From NCBI RefSeq assembly GCF_000002425.4, contig NC_037257.1, forward strand, positions 8,700,247 through 8,764,246: a stretch of DNA of 64,000 nt. Direction: 5' to 3'. Origin of the DNA: Physcomitrium patens (lineage: Eukaryota > Streptophyta > Bryopsida > Funariales > Funariaceae). Shown here one piece after another: positions 37,798 through 49,635 of the stretch (position 1 is its first letter; each line of letters begins with the position of its first letter). Position numbers and translations under genes: made by a program. A model generated the notes under the pieces. The model was not told where the DNA came from. It searched no databases and was given only the letters and a program-made list of their open reading frames with translations.

Positions 37798-38800
37798 TAC
37801 TCTTCAATTTGTAGTTGCATCGTTTCTTTAGAAAATATTAAGCAGTGTACTTAGGTTCTCCACAATTTAAGTACAATCTTTTTTGATGACAACTAGTCTT
37901 TTCTTACTTCGTGAGAGATTTGAAATGTATCATATTAATTTGCATATCTTCTACTTTCAAATGTATGTATTGAAAAGATATAGATATTGCTATTAAATTA
38001 TAATAATATTAAGGCCTACTTGAACAATTCTTAGATTAAAAGTCAAAAAATTATTTGTGATACTTTAGAAAAAAATCAATTTTTTGACTCAATGTTTGAA
38101 GATCATATAAATTGAGCATCAATTTCTTTACCTCATATTATAATTTGTAAAAAAATTGACAAATAAGAGTAGCATTATCTCACTTGATATCAATTATTAG
38201 TTGTTAAAATTATGAAGAATATTATAGATTAATTGTCTTATTCCAAAATATAGATCTTGTTTGTTGCAACACAAATTTCATCATGTTTTTTTATATATGG
38301 ATTAAAATTTTATTAAAAAAAACCTCCAAATTATCTAATATTGGATCATGTCATTCAGAAAAAGATAAAAACTATAATAATATAATACTTGAAAGAATTA
38401 TATCAATAAATATAACTTGTAATCTTAGAATTAAATAAATTTAGAATTGAAGTTCAATTGCTAATTGTACTTAATTTATAAATCCTCAAAAATTTGAACT
38501 TATGCCATTAAACTTCTTAAGCAAGTCAATTTTGGATTCTCTAATGTTTGAATGGTATTTCACTATAGAAAGAGTAGCCTGATTTGATATAGATATTAAA
38601 GTAGCTTTAATCATCTCTATATCTTTACTACTTGCCAATCTTGTCACTTCATGTGGTAGTAAATTGAGTTGGTGCATAGCAAGTATTGATTCCTTCAACT
38701 TTTCTTGCATTTGTATCATTGCACTCTTCATTTTAAGAAGCTCTACCATAAATATATAATAAAAAAAAATATCTCTAATAACTCTCAAGATAAGTAGAAG
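37798..38800 (-). pseudogene. Element D gag remnant
   Basis: The minus-strand zinc-knuckle neighbourhood at about 37,800-37,950 matches C 32,200-32,330. The N-terminal ORF at 38,486-38,788 (MKSAMIQMQEKLKESILAMHQ) matches A gag near 7,610. Fossil. Confidence 0.75.
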
Positions 38801-38931
38801 AAAGAATTAAAAAATAAATAAATAAATAAATTCTAAGTATAATATTAATTTAAAAGTGGATAATCCCTATCTTCTAATACATTTATGTTTTATCAAAAAC
38901 AAGACATAATTCAATCTTAATTAACAAAAGA

Positions 38932-38948
38932 TAAATCTCTGATATTAT
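38932..38948 (-). other. Primer-binding-site-like motif of element D
   Basis: The minus strand reads TAATATCAGAGATTTAT. It compares with TGGTATCAGAGC, the initiator-Met tRNA primer site usual in plant LTR elements. Element A has ATATTAGAGCTT at the same relative place. Confidence 0.45.
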
Positions 38949-38964
38949 AAATATATTCTTATTA

Positions 38965-39038
38965 ATTTTTTAAGAAAATTAATTCAAAAGAAGATATATA
39001 AAAAAATGAGATAAGTATCAAAAAGAGATGAAAAAATG

Positions 39039-39105
<67 letters not shown>

Positions 39106-39561
39106 GAAGAAATTAGAATGGCTATTGCCAAAGACTAGATATCTAAAGACTCTTCAAATTAGATTAGAAGCAAGAAAGGAATTGACAAGAATAAAGAAGG
39201 CCTCATTCTTACCTCTGTATATACTATTTATCTAAAAATTATATGGAAATATTCTATTGGACCTCTAATATGCATCTAATTTATAAGAAATATATCTTAA
39301 TTTGTAAGGCAAGTTTCTTATATGTATGCCACATTGTTAGCTTATACTATAAGCTATTAATATATGTAATACATAACTAACTTATTGATGAAGCTTTTAA
39401 TCTACCTATTACTTATAAATATGTTTAAAGATGAAATCACATCTATAAAGTTTCTAAGAAGCTTTTCTATAAGATATTATTAAAATTAATCTACTTTTAG
39501 TTACTTCTAATTATTTATTTTATTTAAATAATTATTGAAATAAATATGTATGTCCATGACA
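38965..39561 (-). repeat. Element D 5' LTR (right copy)
   Basis: The minus strand starts TGTCATGGACATACATA at 39,561. Shares the U3 palindrome region, TATA-like block and GCCATTCTAA block with A and C. A long (TA)n tract (39,042-39,101) lies near its other end. Followed by CATTG. Confidence 0.7.
39042..39101. repeat. (TA)n microsatellite, about 30 units
   Basis: Uninterrupted TA tract in the D 5' LTR. Confidence 0.95.
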
Positions 39562-39566
39562 CATTG

Positions 39567-39947
39567 CTTGTTGTACTCTTTTTTTTTTTATATGTTGTAG
39601 TATAAGGTTGCTAGTTATTTCTTCCTCAAGTGGGATTGATGTAGGTTTCTAATTAGCTTTTAATTGCTCCATTCAAATTTCTTTTTTCATCCTTACTTGT
39701 ATTTCTATATTTGCAATTTTTTCTAGCAATAAAAAGACTTCATTTCTTTCATCACCCACCTTCCTTTTTCTTTTCATAGGTTATAATATAAATATCAAGA
39801 TGTTGAATATTAATTCTTTATTAAGCAATTGATTATCATTCACATCAATATTTTTGATTTATTTTCTTATTACTAGCAATGTGGCAACATTGTAGCAAAA
39901 TCTTTTAGTGATTTTATTATTATTTAATAAATTGACTTATTCTTAGC

Positions 39948-39978
<31 letters not shown>

Positions 39979-41179
39979 GTAGTATTTTTTTTTTCTAGCT
40001 TGTATCTATTTCAATGTTGCTTTGATCTTCTTCAAGTGTGTTGAGGTTTCAATGGTGGAAGTAACAATTGCTATCAAAGAAGATGTGGCTTTTGTTTTCT
40101 TAAATTGTTGGTTGACAATTCAAATTTTTTGTTCTTTGTCCACATCATCATTACCTCTATTGGCCTCTACTTTAGCTTGTGGCTTGCCTCCATGTATTTG
40201 TATGCATTGTTCTATTCTTGCTATACTTCACTACTCAAGCAATACATTTGGGTATTGTGGTACTTTGCAAGTCTTGTACAAGTAGTGCAAGAAGAAAGAA
40301 ACTATAATATGATAGGATATAATAGAGTTTAATTATAGAAATTGAAGTAGTGTACTAATACATACAAAGTAATTTGGTCTTGATGCCTAATTACATATAA
40401 TTTAAATCTAGTAGTTAAAAATATTCATATATAATAATAGTAATATTTGGAGATTAATCTTTAGATATTCTGGATTTTTTTAGAATTTATGAAACTTTTC
40501 TTATATAGAATCTAGAATGCTTAATGTGTAGGGAGATAATACATAGTGCTATATAAAACACTACTACTAGTACATTGATAAGCCAATAATTGGTTGAAGT
40601 TGTGCTGCTATAAAAAAAATAAAAACAAAAACAAAAAAAAATATTAAATTATGATTATCATTTTGAATTAAGAGCAATCTTATAGAAGAATTGTATTCTC
40701 ACCTATATGGACCAAGAGTAGATTAGACTAGTTGTTTATTTGGAATATTTGGAGGATATTATTCAATATTTCCATTATAATTGCTCCTTATTTAGAATCA
40801 ATCAAAGATTCTTCTTTGATGTCTATCCTTTATAGATGATAACTAGAAGGCAAATGCAACCAAATAAGAAGAGGTTAAAACTATACAAATTTTGATGATT
40901 GATGAAAATATAAGAATAGATAAATTCTTATGATATATAAACTTAAGTTGGATAAAGTATGTTGGATAATTTTTTATTAAAGGATAAATTATTATTATTA
41001 AAGAATAAAAATTTATTCATAGATGAAAACTTCTAGAAATAAATGATATTGCTCAAAGGAGCTTTATTGATTCTTTATATTATTGGAATTAAATTGAAAT
41101 ATTTAGATGGATATTTTGTAAAGTTTTTGATAAAAAATAAAAAATTTCGGAATATTTAAAATAAAATAATTACTAGTAT
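39567..41179. other. Unassigned AT-rich interval right of the nest
   Basis: T-run at about 39,949-39,979. On the minus strand about 39,718-39,780 reads KRKRKVGDERNEVFLLLEK, resembling a stretch near 4.1 kb. About 40,022-40,330 also has weak minus-strand coding character (SIARIEQCIQIHGGKPQAKV). No family was recognised. It may be decayed transposon ORFs. Confidence 0.4.
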
Positions 41180-42067
41180 AATTTAATAAGGTATCAATTA
41201 TGGCAGTATTATTTTAACTCATAAATTTCATCAATTCAAATCAATATGTACTAGAATAGTTGATTATAATGTCAATACATTTTTATTATGTCAACCTTAT
41301 TTTCCTAATAAAGAACATAAAGCTCCATTTTTCAACAACAAAATTATTTGTATTGTAAATTTGTTAGAACTAATTTATTGTGATTTAAGTAGATCCATTA
41401 ATTGATCAACTCATATTAGATTTTTATGTTTCTTAAATTTTATCAATAAAAATTATAAATATACAATGATATTTTCACTTAAAATAAATCTAAAATCTAT
41501 AATATTTTTTTAAATTATAAATTATTTGTAAAAAATCAATTCTTTTAAAAATTAATTCCTAATTTTCTTTATTTTGTCAAAAAAATATCTTTATTTTTTC
41601 AAGAACATATTATTCAATGTTATCATAAAATTTTAGATTTAATTCAATAAAAATGATATTAATGAAAGAAAAAAACACATCTTAATTGGTGCCAATATTT
41701 CCATACTATAACATAGTGTCTTATCTAAATATTTTTGGAGTGGGGCCTTTCTTATTAAAAATCATTTAAAAAATAGATCTTTAATTAAAATAATTAAAAG
41801 TTACACTCTTTGTAAAGTCTAGACCAAAAAAATATCCAATTTGTCTTATTTAATAATTTTTAGAAGTATTGTCTTTGTATTAATTCACAAAGAGCATTGC
41901 AAACTTGATATTTATATTATACCACATATTCTTCTAGAATTATAATAAAAAATAATAATAATATTTAATAAATAAATATACTAAAAAATTATTATTTTAC
42001 TTAAAACTATCTTTAATAACACATTATATCATGTCTTACTTACAAAAGTTCCATAATATAATAATTT

Positions 42068-42135
<68 letters not shown>

Positions 42136-44230
42136 TTTTTTTATTTCAATTATAGTATCTTAAATATATCATGGATTATTTTTATTAGTTATGAATACAT
42201 TTAATATTTTCATCTCTAATTAAAATCATAACATAATCTACATACTCTTATTAATATTTATAAAAAACTAATTACAAGTGATTCTTCATCTTCAATCTTT
42301 ATTCTAAGTAAATCTTCTTGTAGTAATTAGATTTATCATTTGCACACTAATTTTAATACTACATGGCATCTTAATAAAGATAGTACTAAAAAAATATATC
42401 CAATTAATTTATATAATCAATTCTATTAATTATGTATCATTGTAGAAAACAACATTCCTTTGAACTTTTACAATGGCATCTATTACTTAAGCAAAGATTT
42501 AACCAAATAATAAATCTTTGTAAATAGTTAATTGTATCTATAAAAAGATAAAATATTTTAAAGAAAATTCTAAAATTAAAGAATAATCATTTGATTGTTA
42601 ATAAAATTAATAAATTTATTATTTTTAACCAAGCTTTGGCTAGTGGTTATGCCAATATATGATAATTAATTCTTGATTCTAAAATTTATTCTTATTTCAA
42701 AATAAAACTAGCAAATAAATTTACTTTTTAAAAGATGCAAATTTATTATTTTTATGTAGATTTTTAAAATTAAATAAAATTTTGATATTTCAATTAATAA
42801 ATTTAAATCATGTTTATTTGCTTAGAACTTTATAAAAGAAGTGGGCCTTGACTTCACATTAAGCTTTTTTTTGGACTTAAAATTGGCTTCAATTGAGTTA
42901 TTACTTACATTAGCTACTCAATATAATCTTAAATTTCATCAATTGAACTTCAAATCTGCTTTTTTCTATAATAATATAATCAAAAAGTTATACATGACAA
43001 TTCCAAATAGCATGACTGTTATTCTTTATAACTCAAATAATTATTTTTTTTTTCTTAGAGAAATCTTTCTCAAATTTAAAACAATTTTCATGTGCTTGGT
43101 GTATTAAATAATATAATTATCTTTTATTTTATAGATTTTCTCTCTTTAAAGAAAATTCTAATATTTACATAAAACGTAAAAATATAAGTTTAATTTTCAT
43201 AGCCATCTATGTAGACAACTACATATTTTTAAGTGATAAACTTACCTTCATTATTTCTTTAGAAAGAAATTTATAATGAATTTGAAATGAATAAAGAAAA
43301 AATTATATTGCATTCTTGGATTACAAATTTATTATAGTTGGCTTAATAAAACTCTTGACTTAAATCTAAAAAACTATTTACAATTTGTACTTCAAAAATA
43401 TCATATGAATACTTTTAATATAATCTCTACTCTTCTCAAAGCTAGTAGAAAATTATTAAAAGAATTTTTCCTAATTAATCAAGCTAAAAAAGATATAATT
43501 ATGGGCATTATTTATTTTAAATTAATTGGTAGTTAAATGCATTCTATAGTATGCACTCAAATTGATATAATATTTAGTATTAATATTTTTCTACAATATT
43601 TATTCAATTTTAGAACTATTTATTGGAAAAAATTAAATAACAAATAGAATACATTAAGAGAACAATAATCTATAGTATTACTAATAAACAATCATCTATC
43701 AAACATTTTTTTTTATGATTACTATAATGTTGATTGAGTTGGTAATCAAAATACATGGCAATTCACATTTTGCTACAATTTTCTTCTTGCTAGAAAAGTA
43801 ATCTCTGGGGCTAATAAGAAACAAACTTCAATTGCTCTTTCTAGTATCAAATCCACATATATGACTTTATTTAAGATATGTGCTAAAGTTGTATGGTTAT
43901 AAAGATTATTATACAATCTAGGATTTTTTCAAAAAGAACCTACTAATCTATATTGATAACTAAAGTGCAATATCTTTAAGTCTTAATTCAAATTTTTATT
44001 CTAAAATAAAACATATAAAAATAATATATTACTTTATCCATAAAACTATACAATCTAGACAAGTCCAATTCCAATATATATCTACAAATAAAGTGGTAGT
44101 AGATGTTTCAACAAAGAGTCTACTATGGCAAAAACATCAATAATTTTTGAATGATCTTGAGTTTACATCCATGATAATATCCAAAAAAATTATCTTTCAA
44201 CCAACTCCTAAGATTCAAAAAAAAATCACG
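41180..44230 (+). pseudogene. Ty1/copia fossil: integrase, RT, RNase H
   Basis: The integrase zinc region and core start read CQPYFPNKEHKAPFF then NLLELIYCDL at about 41,285-41,400. RT is at 42,841 onward (LKLASIELLLTLATQYNLKF, the copia LLxLAxxxxLxxHQ signature). RNase H end words VVVDVSTKSLLWQKHQ are at about 44,095. The integrase-before-RT order defines copia. It is very AT-shifted and broken many times. LTRs were not identified. A (TA)n tract lies within it at 42,070-42,131. Confidence 0.7.
42070..42131. repeat. (TA)n microsatellite
   Basis: About 31 uninterrupted TA units within the copia remnant. Confidence 0.95.
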
Positions 44231-45381
44231 TTTTTTGAGTAAGATAATCTTTACATTTTATTATTCAACAACTCCAATTCTTCCATTAGATTGAGAGCCT
44301 TATTTAATATCATTAATCCAATATCAAAATTCGTAATATGTAAAAAAAAGATAATAGATAGTATATACAATAAAAACTTATCTTCAAATAACATTATTTA
44401 ACTAAATACTGAACTAGTGAGAATATTTCATATATATTTATTGTAGCAAGTAATTTTTTATGTATTTAACAAATAATATGATAGTGTGCCCCTTGGCATA
44501 AGGATGTGACTCTTGATTATGTACTTAAGGTATTTTATCTTGCAAAAATTTAATGCAATTTGACTCTTTCATAGTCTATAACCTACAAAACTTGTGCATT
44601 GAAGTTCAGACTCCACAAGTCATGCAGCGATATCAGCGATATCATATGAGGTTTCGGTTCCCGACCACCATAATGAATGACAACCTAAACACCCTAGAAT
44701 GGTCATCCATGGAACGGAAATTCCAAGTTTCAAAGCAAATACCAAATTTACTTGCAGGATCACTAACAGTAGAACTCACCTCACCTAAATAGACCCTTGA
44801 AAAAAATTAAGAGTAATAGAAATCTAGTGGTAAGTAACATGCTCTTTCAAGAGCATAACTGCTACCGCTGCTATCTAACAATATTGTATTAAAAATGCTA
44901 AGAGTTTAGAAATGACTATACTGCAATCTGCATGGACTGAGATACATATCAGTTCAGGTTGTGATCTTGTACCAAGACCCAACAACAAGCAGTTGGTAAA
45001 TTCATGCTGTAAATGCATGAAATTGTACAGCATCCAGTTATTTTATGAAGGGTCAAGCCCAAAGTTTATAACTGTCATTGAACCTAACGTGGAAATGAGG
45101 ATACTCACTGGCTAGTGAATATAGATAGCACGTATCGACGTCTTACATTGCGTACTTGCGTAAAGTTGACCAGACTGCCTACACAAGGCAGACGTGGATC
45201 TTCGTTAAACTTCAGCTAGGCAACAGAATGAAATCATATACCCTCCTTCGCTCCCCCTGTTAAAGTAGTCCTCCATGTAAACATCTGAATTCTGCAACGC
45301 TAAACTTGACTATCTCCTTGATGAAGACTATATAATAAGGAGCTGTGAATATGGTTCGGTCCAGCCCAAAATCCGATTCTA
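44231..45381. other. Transition from repeats to gene island; likely RAD51C 3' flank
   Basis: AT-rich to about 44,480, then noticeably more G/C. Two open frames (44,553-44,792 and 44,912-45,115, plus strand) show no recognisable family. They lie where the 3' UTR of the minus-strand RAD51C gene is expected, and I do not call them genes. Confidence 0.5.
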
Positions 45382-48226
45382 TCAGCCATGCGGCTCAACA
45401 AGCTTGGGTCTTTTATGAGACTCCTGGGCATCGCGCACACCCTCTTCGGTGATCACATATGGTGCTGTTCCAACTGGTAAGGACGGAGACTTGGCCAGAT
45501 GAGCATACCGTTGGCCATCCATCCAATAGACCATCAGCCGATTGGTGCAGACATGAGACCAACTCTCTCCTGATACCAAAGCCCAATCAACCTCAGACGA
45601 TTTTTTGCTTTTGCTTTCGGTTCAGATCACACTGAATGAATACGCATGCAAAGTAAGCATTTTGTTGATAATACCAGCAATATTGGAGTGACATCTATGA
45701 CAAAAGAGCTAGAACTCACCTAGGGCTGGAACAGTTCTAGAGCCTTCGCTTGTCACTTTGTGTGTAACCTGATTCACGAGAACGATCTGTACAGCAGTAC
45801 GTCATACATGAGTGTCATTCTAAGACCGATCTAAACTAGAAGGTCGGAACGTGTTAATTTTGTTGAGATATGTACATACTTTACCACAGTACAGCATCTC
45901 TGCTATTCATCAACTTGCAGCAAGGAATAAGATCCTACTCTTATCACACTTCACAGATTCAGATACATCATCTTATCGAAGTGAACGTCAATGGAAATAC
46001 CAAACTATAATTATATTGGCTTGAGTCTATTAGCCAATAATAGAAGATACTTCTGTAGTCAGGATACGAGTAGAAACAATGGATATACATGTCTCTCCCA
46101 CCTTTGAACGTAATATTTCTCTTATGACGATAAGGTTTTGCAATTCATCCGATCGGTGCCAAGCACTTTTCATTTGAACTAATTCTCTACTTTTCATATT
46201 CGGAATTCTATAACTTTGAGAAAGTCAACTTAACATCAGGCAAGTAAAGAACAGCTTCTGTCTTACAGCAACATCATAATTCTCAGCAACCGCCATCAGC
46301 TTCTGAGCCATGTTGGCTAAAAGTCGAGTTCTTCCTGCCATATCTTCAAAGTCCTGACGAAAGTTAAATGTTACACTATCAAAGACTACGAGCCTCACCT
46401 GGCACATCAACACGACTTCGTCCAGTCAGTGTTTGAGAGAATGTACAATAAACAGCAAAAAATTTACTTCCTACAGTAACTCTAAGTTCTAATCTCCAGC
46501 CAGCGTTTGTGGCTACTGCCAATAATTTGACATTAGTGTTCCCAATACTCGATTTATTCTAAAGAAAATCTAACAACTCAAGCTATTTTCTCATTGTACA
46601 CAATCCGTCTAATATAATCGTCTCTTGCCCCTCTTAACAAAGGGTTTCGCTTTACTGCACACTTGTAGTCTCTATTCGAGCCACTGATTGAAAACCACAT
46701 CTCAATTCTGGATATGACAGGCAGGCCCACCTCCTTGTGCTCATCTAGAAGAGTGGGTAAGGTGTTGACAACAGCAAGCTGCTCAACTGGATCATGGACC
46801 CGGAGAAGGTATATATGTGACAGAAAATCTTCAACAGTTAAATCCTCTGCAGAAGCTGGGGACTTGTTCCGAAGATCATCGATGACGGCCTCTGTTATCT
46901 GCAACACACGTTCCATCATAAAGCTCCCTTCTGTATCTGAAATGCAGATCAATACATTTTGAGATTTAGTTTTCTTCCATCCGAGAGATTTGATGTGAAA
47001 CCTACTTGGTTGAGGGGAGTAGTCATGCAGTTAGCATTCGAACTATGAAATCTAACATACCTATATAAATAGCGTGGCCTCCAACGCCACCAAACTCTGC
47101 TGGAATTTGCACATTGACGGCCAACTGCATGCTGGTAATAAACACACTAAGTCAGGTGTCAGATGAAGCTCTCGCACAAAACGAAACTGAGCACAAAGAG
47201 ACGTAAGCATCCCATGACACTAAACCCTAATAAAATTAAATCGTAATTACAAACTGGTAATTAATTGAAAACTTGGATTTGAATATTCTCCAATAATTAC
47301 AAAAGCAGAAGACATCCAAAATTCCAGTACCTGAACTGTGTTTTGCCAACACCAGGGACGCCACCTGTACCCATAGAACCACCATACCCATCCTTAGTAC
47401 CTCCAATGAATGCTGGATTCACTGGAAATTTTATATCAACGGATACACTCACATTGTCGCGAAACTGAGGTACACATAAGTTTTAAAAGAATACTTAAGA
47501 TGCATGCAGAGAATAAAACCTTACAAATTTCAGTAAGCTCCTTAGACAAAACTCCCCCGCCAAGAATTTTATCCACCTCTGTACTCCCTGTCCCAATTTT
47601 TCTTCTATTCTTCTCATGTATCAAAAGATCCCACGCTGTCGTGGAACCTGACAAGAGAGAAGATTGAAGCTCACTTGAGTACAAAAAAAAAGCACACGGA
47701 AAATAAATATTGAATTTTAAGAATTGTAGATTGCGAAGAGATAAAAGTGCAAGAGAAATGTCAAGAAAATTGCAACCTCGAAAAAACTGTACATAGTATG
47801 AAACTAGAGAATGTGTACCTGTTAGAGGACCACTAAGACTAAGAGCGCCAACATGATCAATGTCAGATCGTGGCACCAACTTCAGCACAACCGTGGCCTC
47901 CTCTAGTGTAATATTTGCCTCTGCAAACGCAAATTGCAACCACACCAGTTTTTCGATGAGATAAATTAGAAGCAAAGGATACTCTAGGAGATTAAATTTG
48001 AACAAGCAACGTTTCCACACCTAGCTTCAGAAAGTTCTCAAAACCCAAAGAATTTTTTTTACAACAGGAATACTACATCCCTGAAGATGCTTGAAACCTA
48101 GATGTGCAGTTCACCTTGAGAGAGCTGAAAGGGTGTGACAGAGACGAGAGCAGCAGTGGTATGAAAGCCTGCTGCAAGAAGTTTGGATCGTTGCGATGGT
48201 GGCAATGCTAGTGTCAACACGTCCAT
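45382..48226 (-). CDS. RAD51C: RAD51C homologue, nine coding exons
   Basis: RecA/RAD51-fold ATPase paralogue. In plants and animals it works in the BCDX2 and CX3 complexes in homologous-recombination repair and meiosis, in the nucleus. Coding exons on the minus strand: 48,226-48,115; 47,920-47,819; 47,647-47,525; 47,364-47,331; 47,131-47,061; 46,936-46,731; 46,398-46,267; 45,786-45,720; 45,569-45,382. All introns fit GT-AG and the phases close exactly, giving 344 residues (human 376, Arabidopsis about 363). The N-terminus MDVLTLALPPSQRSKLLAAG is a helix-hairpin-helix-like region (residues 1-70). GSTEVDKILGGG precedes Walker A GVPGVGKT (114-121). IDTEGSFM follows, then Walker B LVVFD (219-223), LVNQVT and GESWSHVCTNR. 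The C-tail holds HKRPKL, a candidate nuclear signal. Every catalytic motif is present; it looks functional. Confidence 0.93.
47331..47364 (-). other. RAD51C: RAD51C micro-exon 4 (34 bp) with the Walker A loop
   Basis: Acceptor gggtacag and donor gtactgg bound a 34-bp exon encoding CGVPGVGKTQF plus split codons. Without it the ATPase P-loop would be lost and the frame shifted, so it must be included. Automatic gene finders may miss it. Confidence 0.85.
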
Positions 48227-49635
48227 CGCTACAGTGCAAAAGCTCCAAGCAACATTACAATTTCTTCACTACTGCAAGAATTTTCACAAGGGTGGTATAC
48301 TAAACCACCACGTGCAAACGCTTGAAAGAAAGTCTAACGAGCACTCACTTCTGCCGAAAATCACTAAACCTCCGAAGGATCTTCTAAAAACCGGGTGCCT
48401 GAGACTATGTAGGTTCAATCCTCTGTTCATCCATCCTCTGTTTAAACTGGCTCACATAATTTCGACAACTTTGTCAATGGACCTATCCTGAGAACATCGA
48501 CGTGATCGCAATCTAGGGTTAAGGCGTTGAAGAAATTTTGTGAGGAATTGCCTGATGAAACTGTTTCAAATCAGAAAGTGATGTCATGATCTTAATTCTG
48601 GTACTTATGGTTGTTTATATGAAGTGCATATGCAGTGGTATATGTTGTGAGGAAAGAGGTTGGAGTTTGATATGCAAGCGCAATCGTGATTGGCCAGTCA
48701 ACATTCGTATTTCGTTGTTTTCCTGGTTGGCTGCAAGCAAAAGGTCAAGTATGAATCAGGTAAGCACCTCTATTCGACGATGAGTTAACTTAAGCGGGTT
48801 TAATGTTTGCTGGTACGTAGGGCTGGTCAGAGGGTGAGAATGTTCAATGGTGAGCATCGTGCAAGGGTGTGATGGTATTCTGAAACCCTCAAACATGACC
48901 CAATCGACATGTGACTGAGCTTACAGTGCCAAGCTCCTACACAGCGTGGCGCAAATTTACTATAGGTCTTGTACCAGAACAGCTTAGTTATGCTTGGTGG
49001 CTTCCTCGTGCAGAAATACCTTGCCAGTACGCTAACAGTCCTTTTTTTCCATCACGGGCTTGCATAGCATTTCAGCGATAATTTTAGTGTCTCAATTAAG
49101 GCTCTACATAACTTCTAACGAATGCTTTGCAATTACTTCAAATCAACATATTCCTCACATGCGTGTCAGAGAAGTATCCTTGTTCGAGAGACATCCAAAA
49201 TTTATGTTTTGATCATGTTTGGATCGATTAATAAATTTCAAGTGCCATCATAGACGAGAGACATTCAAAATTACATGTTGATGAAGTACAGTGATCTTAG
49301 CCTGACTTCTTGCTCATTGGTAACTAACATTATTTCGTCATCAAGCTGCTCACCATCTCTGGCTATGAGAAACAAAAAATAATTCAGGCTAATTGTTACA
49401 TAGGGGCACTCTACTGCAATGCATGTGCACTTCTAAGAGTGGTTACACCACTTGTTCTCGTTGGGCATGGTAAACCGCCTACACAAACTACTCTGATGGT
49501 TTGCAGGCGACAAGTCCATAACATACACTCAGTGGAAAACACCTCAGAGATTACACATTAAACCGCGAATTTTGAGCTGTTAGAAAGCGCTCCTACATCT
49601 GCTGAAATCAAAAACATGAAGCTGGTACAATTTAA
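48227..49635. other. Intergenic region between the two host genes
   Basis: 1.4 kb of moderate GC. It should contain the RAD51C promoter and 5' UTR (next to 48,226) and the 3' UTR of the upstream 3-beta-HSD gene (next to 49,636). Open frames at 48,183-48,491 and 48,586-48,783 on the plus strand have no recognisable domain and are not called. No repeat was seen. Confidence 0.6.

Larger units (their letters stand above)
3022..39561 (-). mobile_element. Element D: Ty3/gypsy chromovirus fossil, outermost shell of the nest
   Basis: This is a minus-strand LTR retrotransposon of the same family as A and C, split by the later insertions A and E. Its gag (38.8-37.8 kb), protease (15.74-15.55 kb and on past A) and RT-RNase H-integrase (6.86-4.44 kb) read in that order on the minus strand once the insertions are set aside. 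CATTG lies at both proposed ends (3,017-3,021 and 39,562-39,566), consistent with a 5-bp target duplication. The left boundary rests on weak LTR alignment. D is the oldest of the three chromoviruses because the others lie inside it, and it has many breaks. Confidence 0.6.

Noticed and set aside
540-44230. The two copia remnants as halves of one element opened by the nest
   Set aside because: Both contain the integrase zinc-region/start-of-core area, so they overlap in content and cannot be simply two halves.
46714-46962. Plus-strand open frame
   Set aside because: Complement of RAD51C exon 6.
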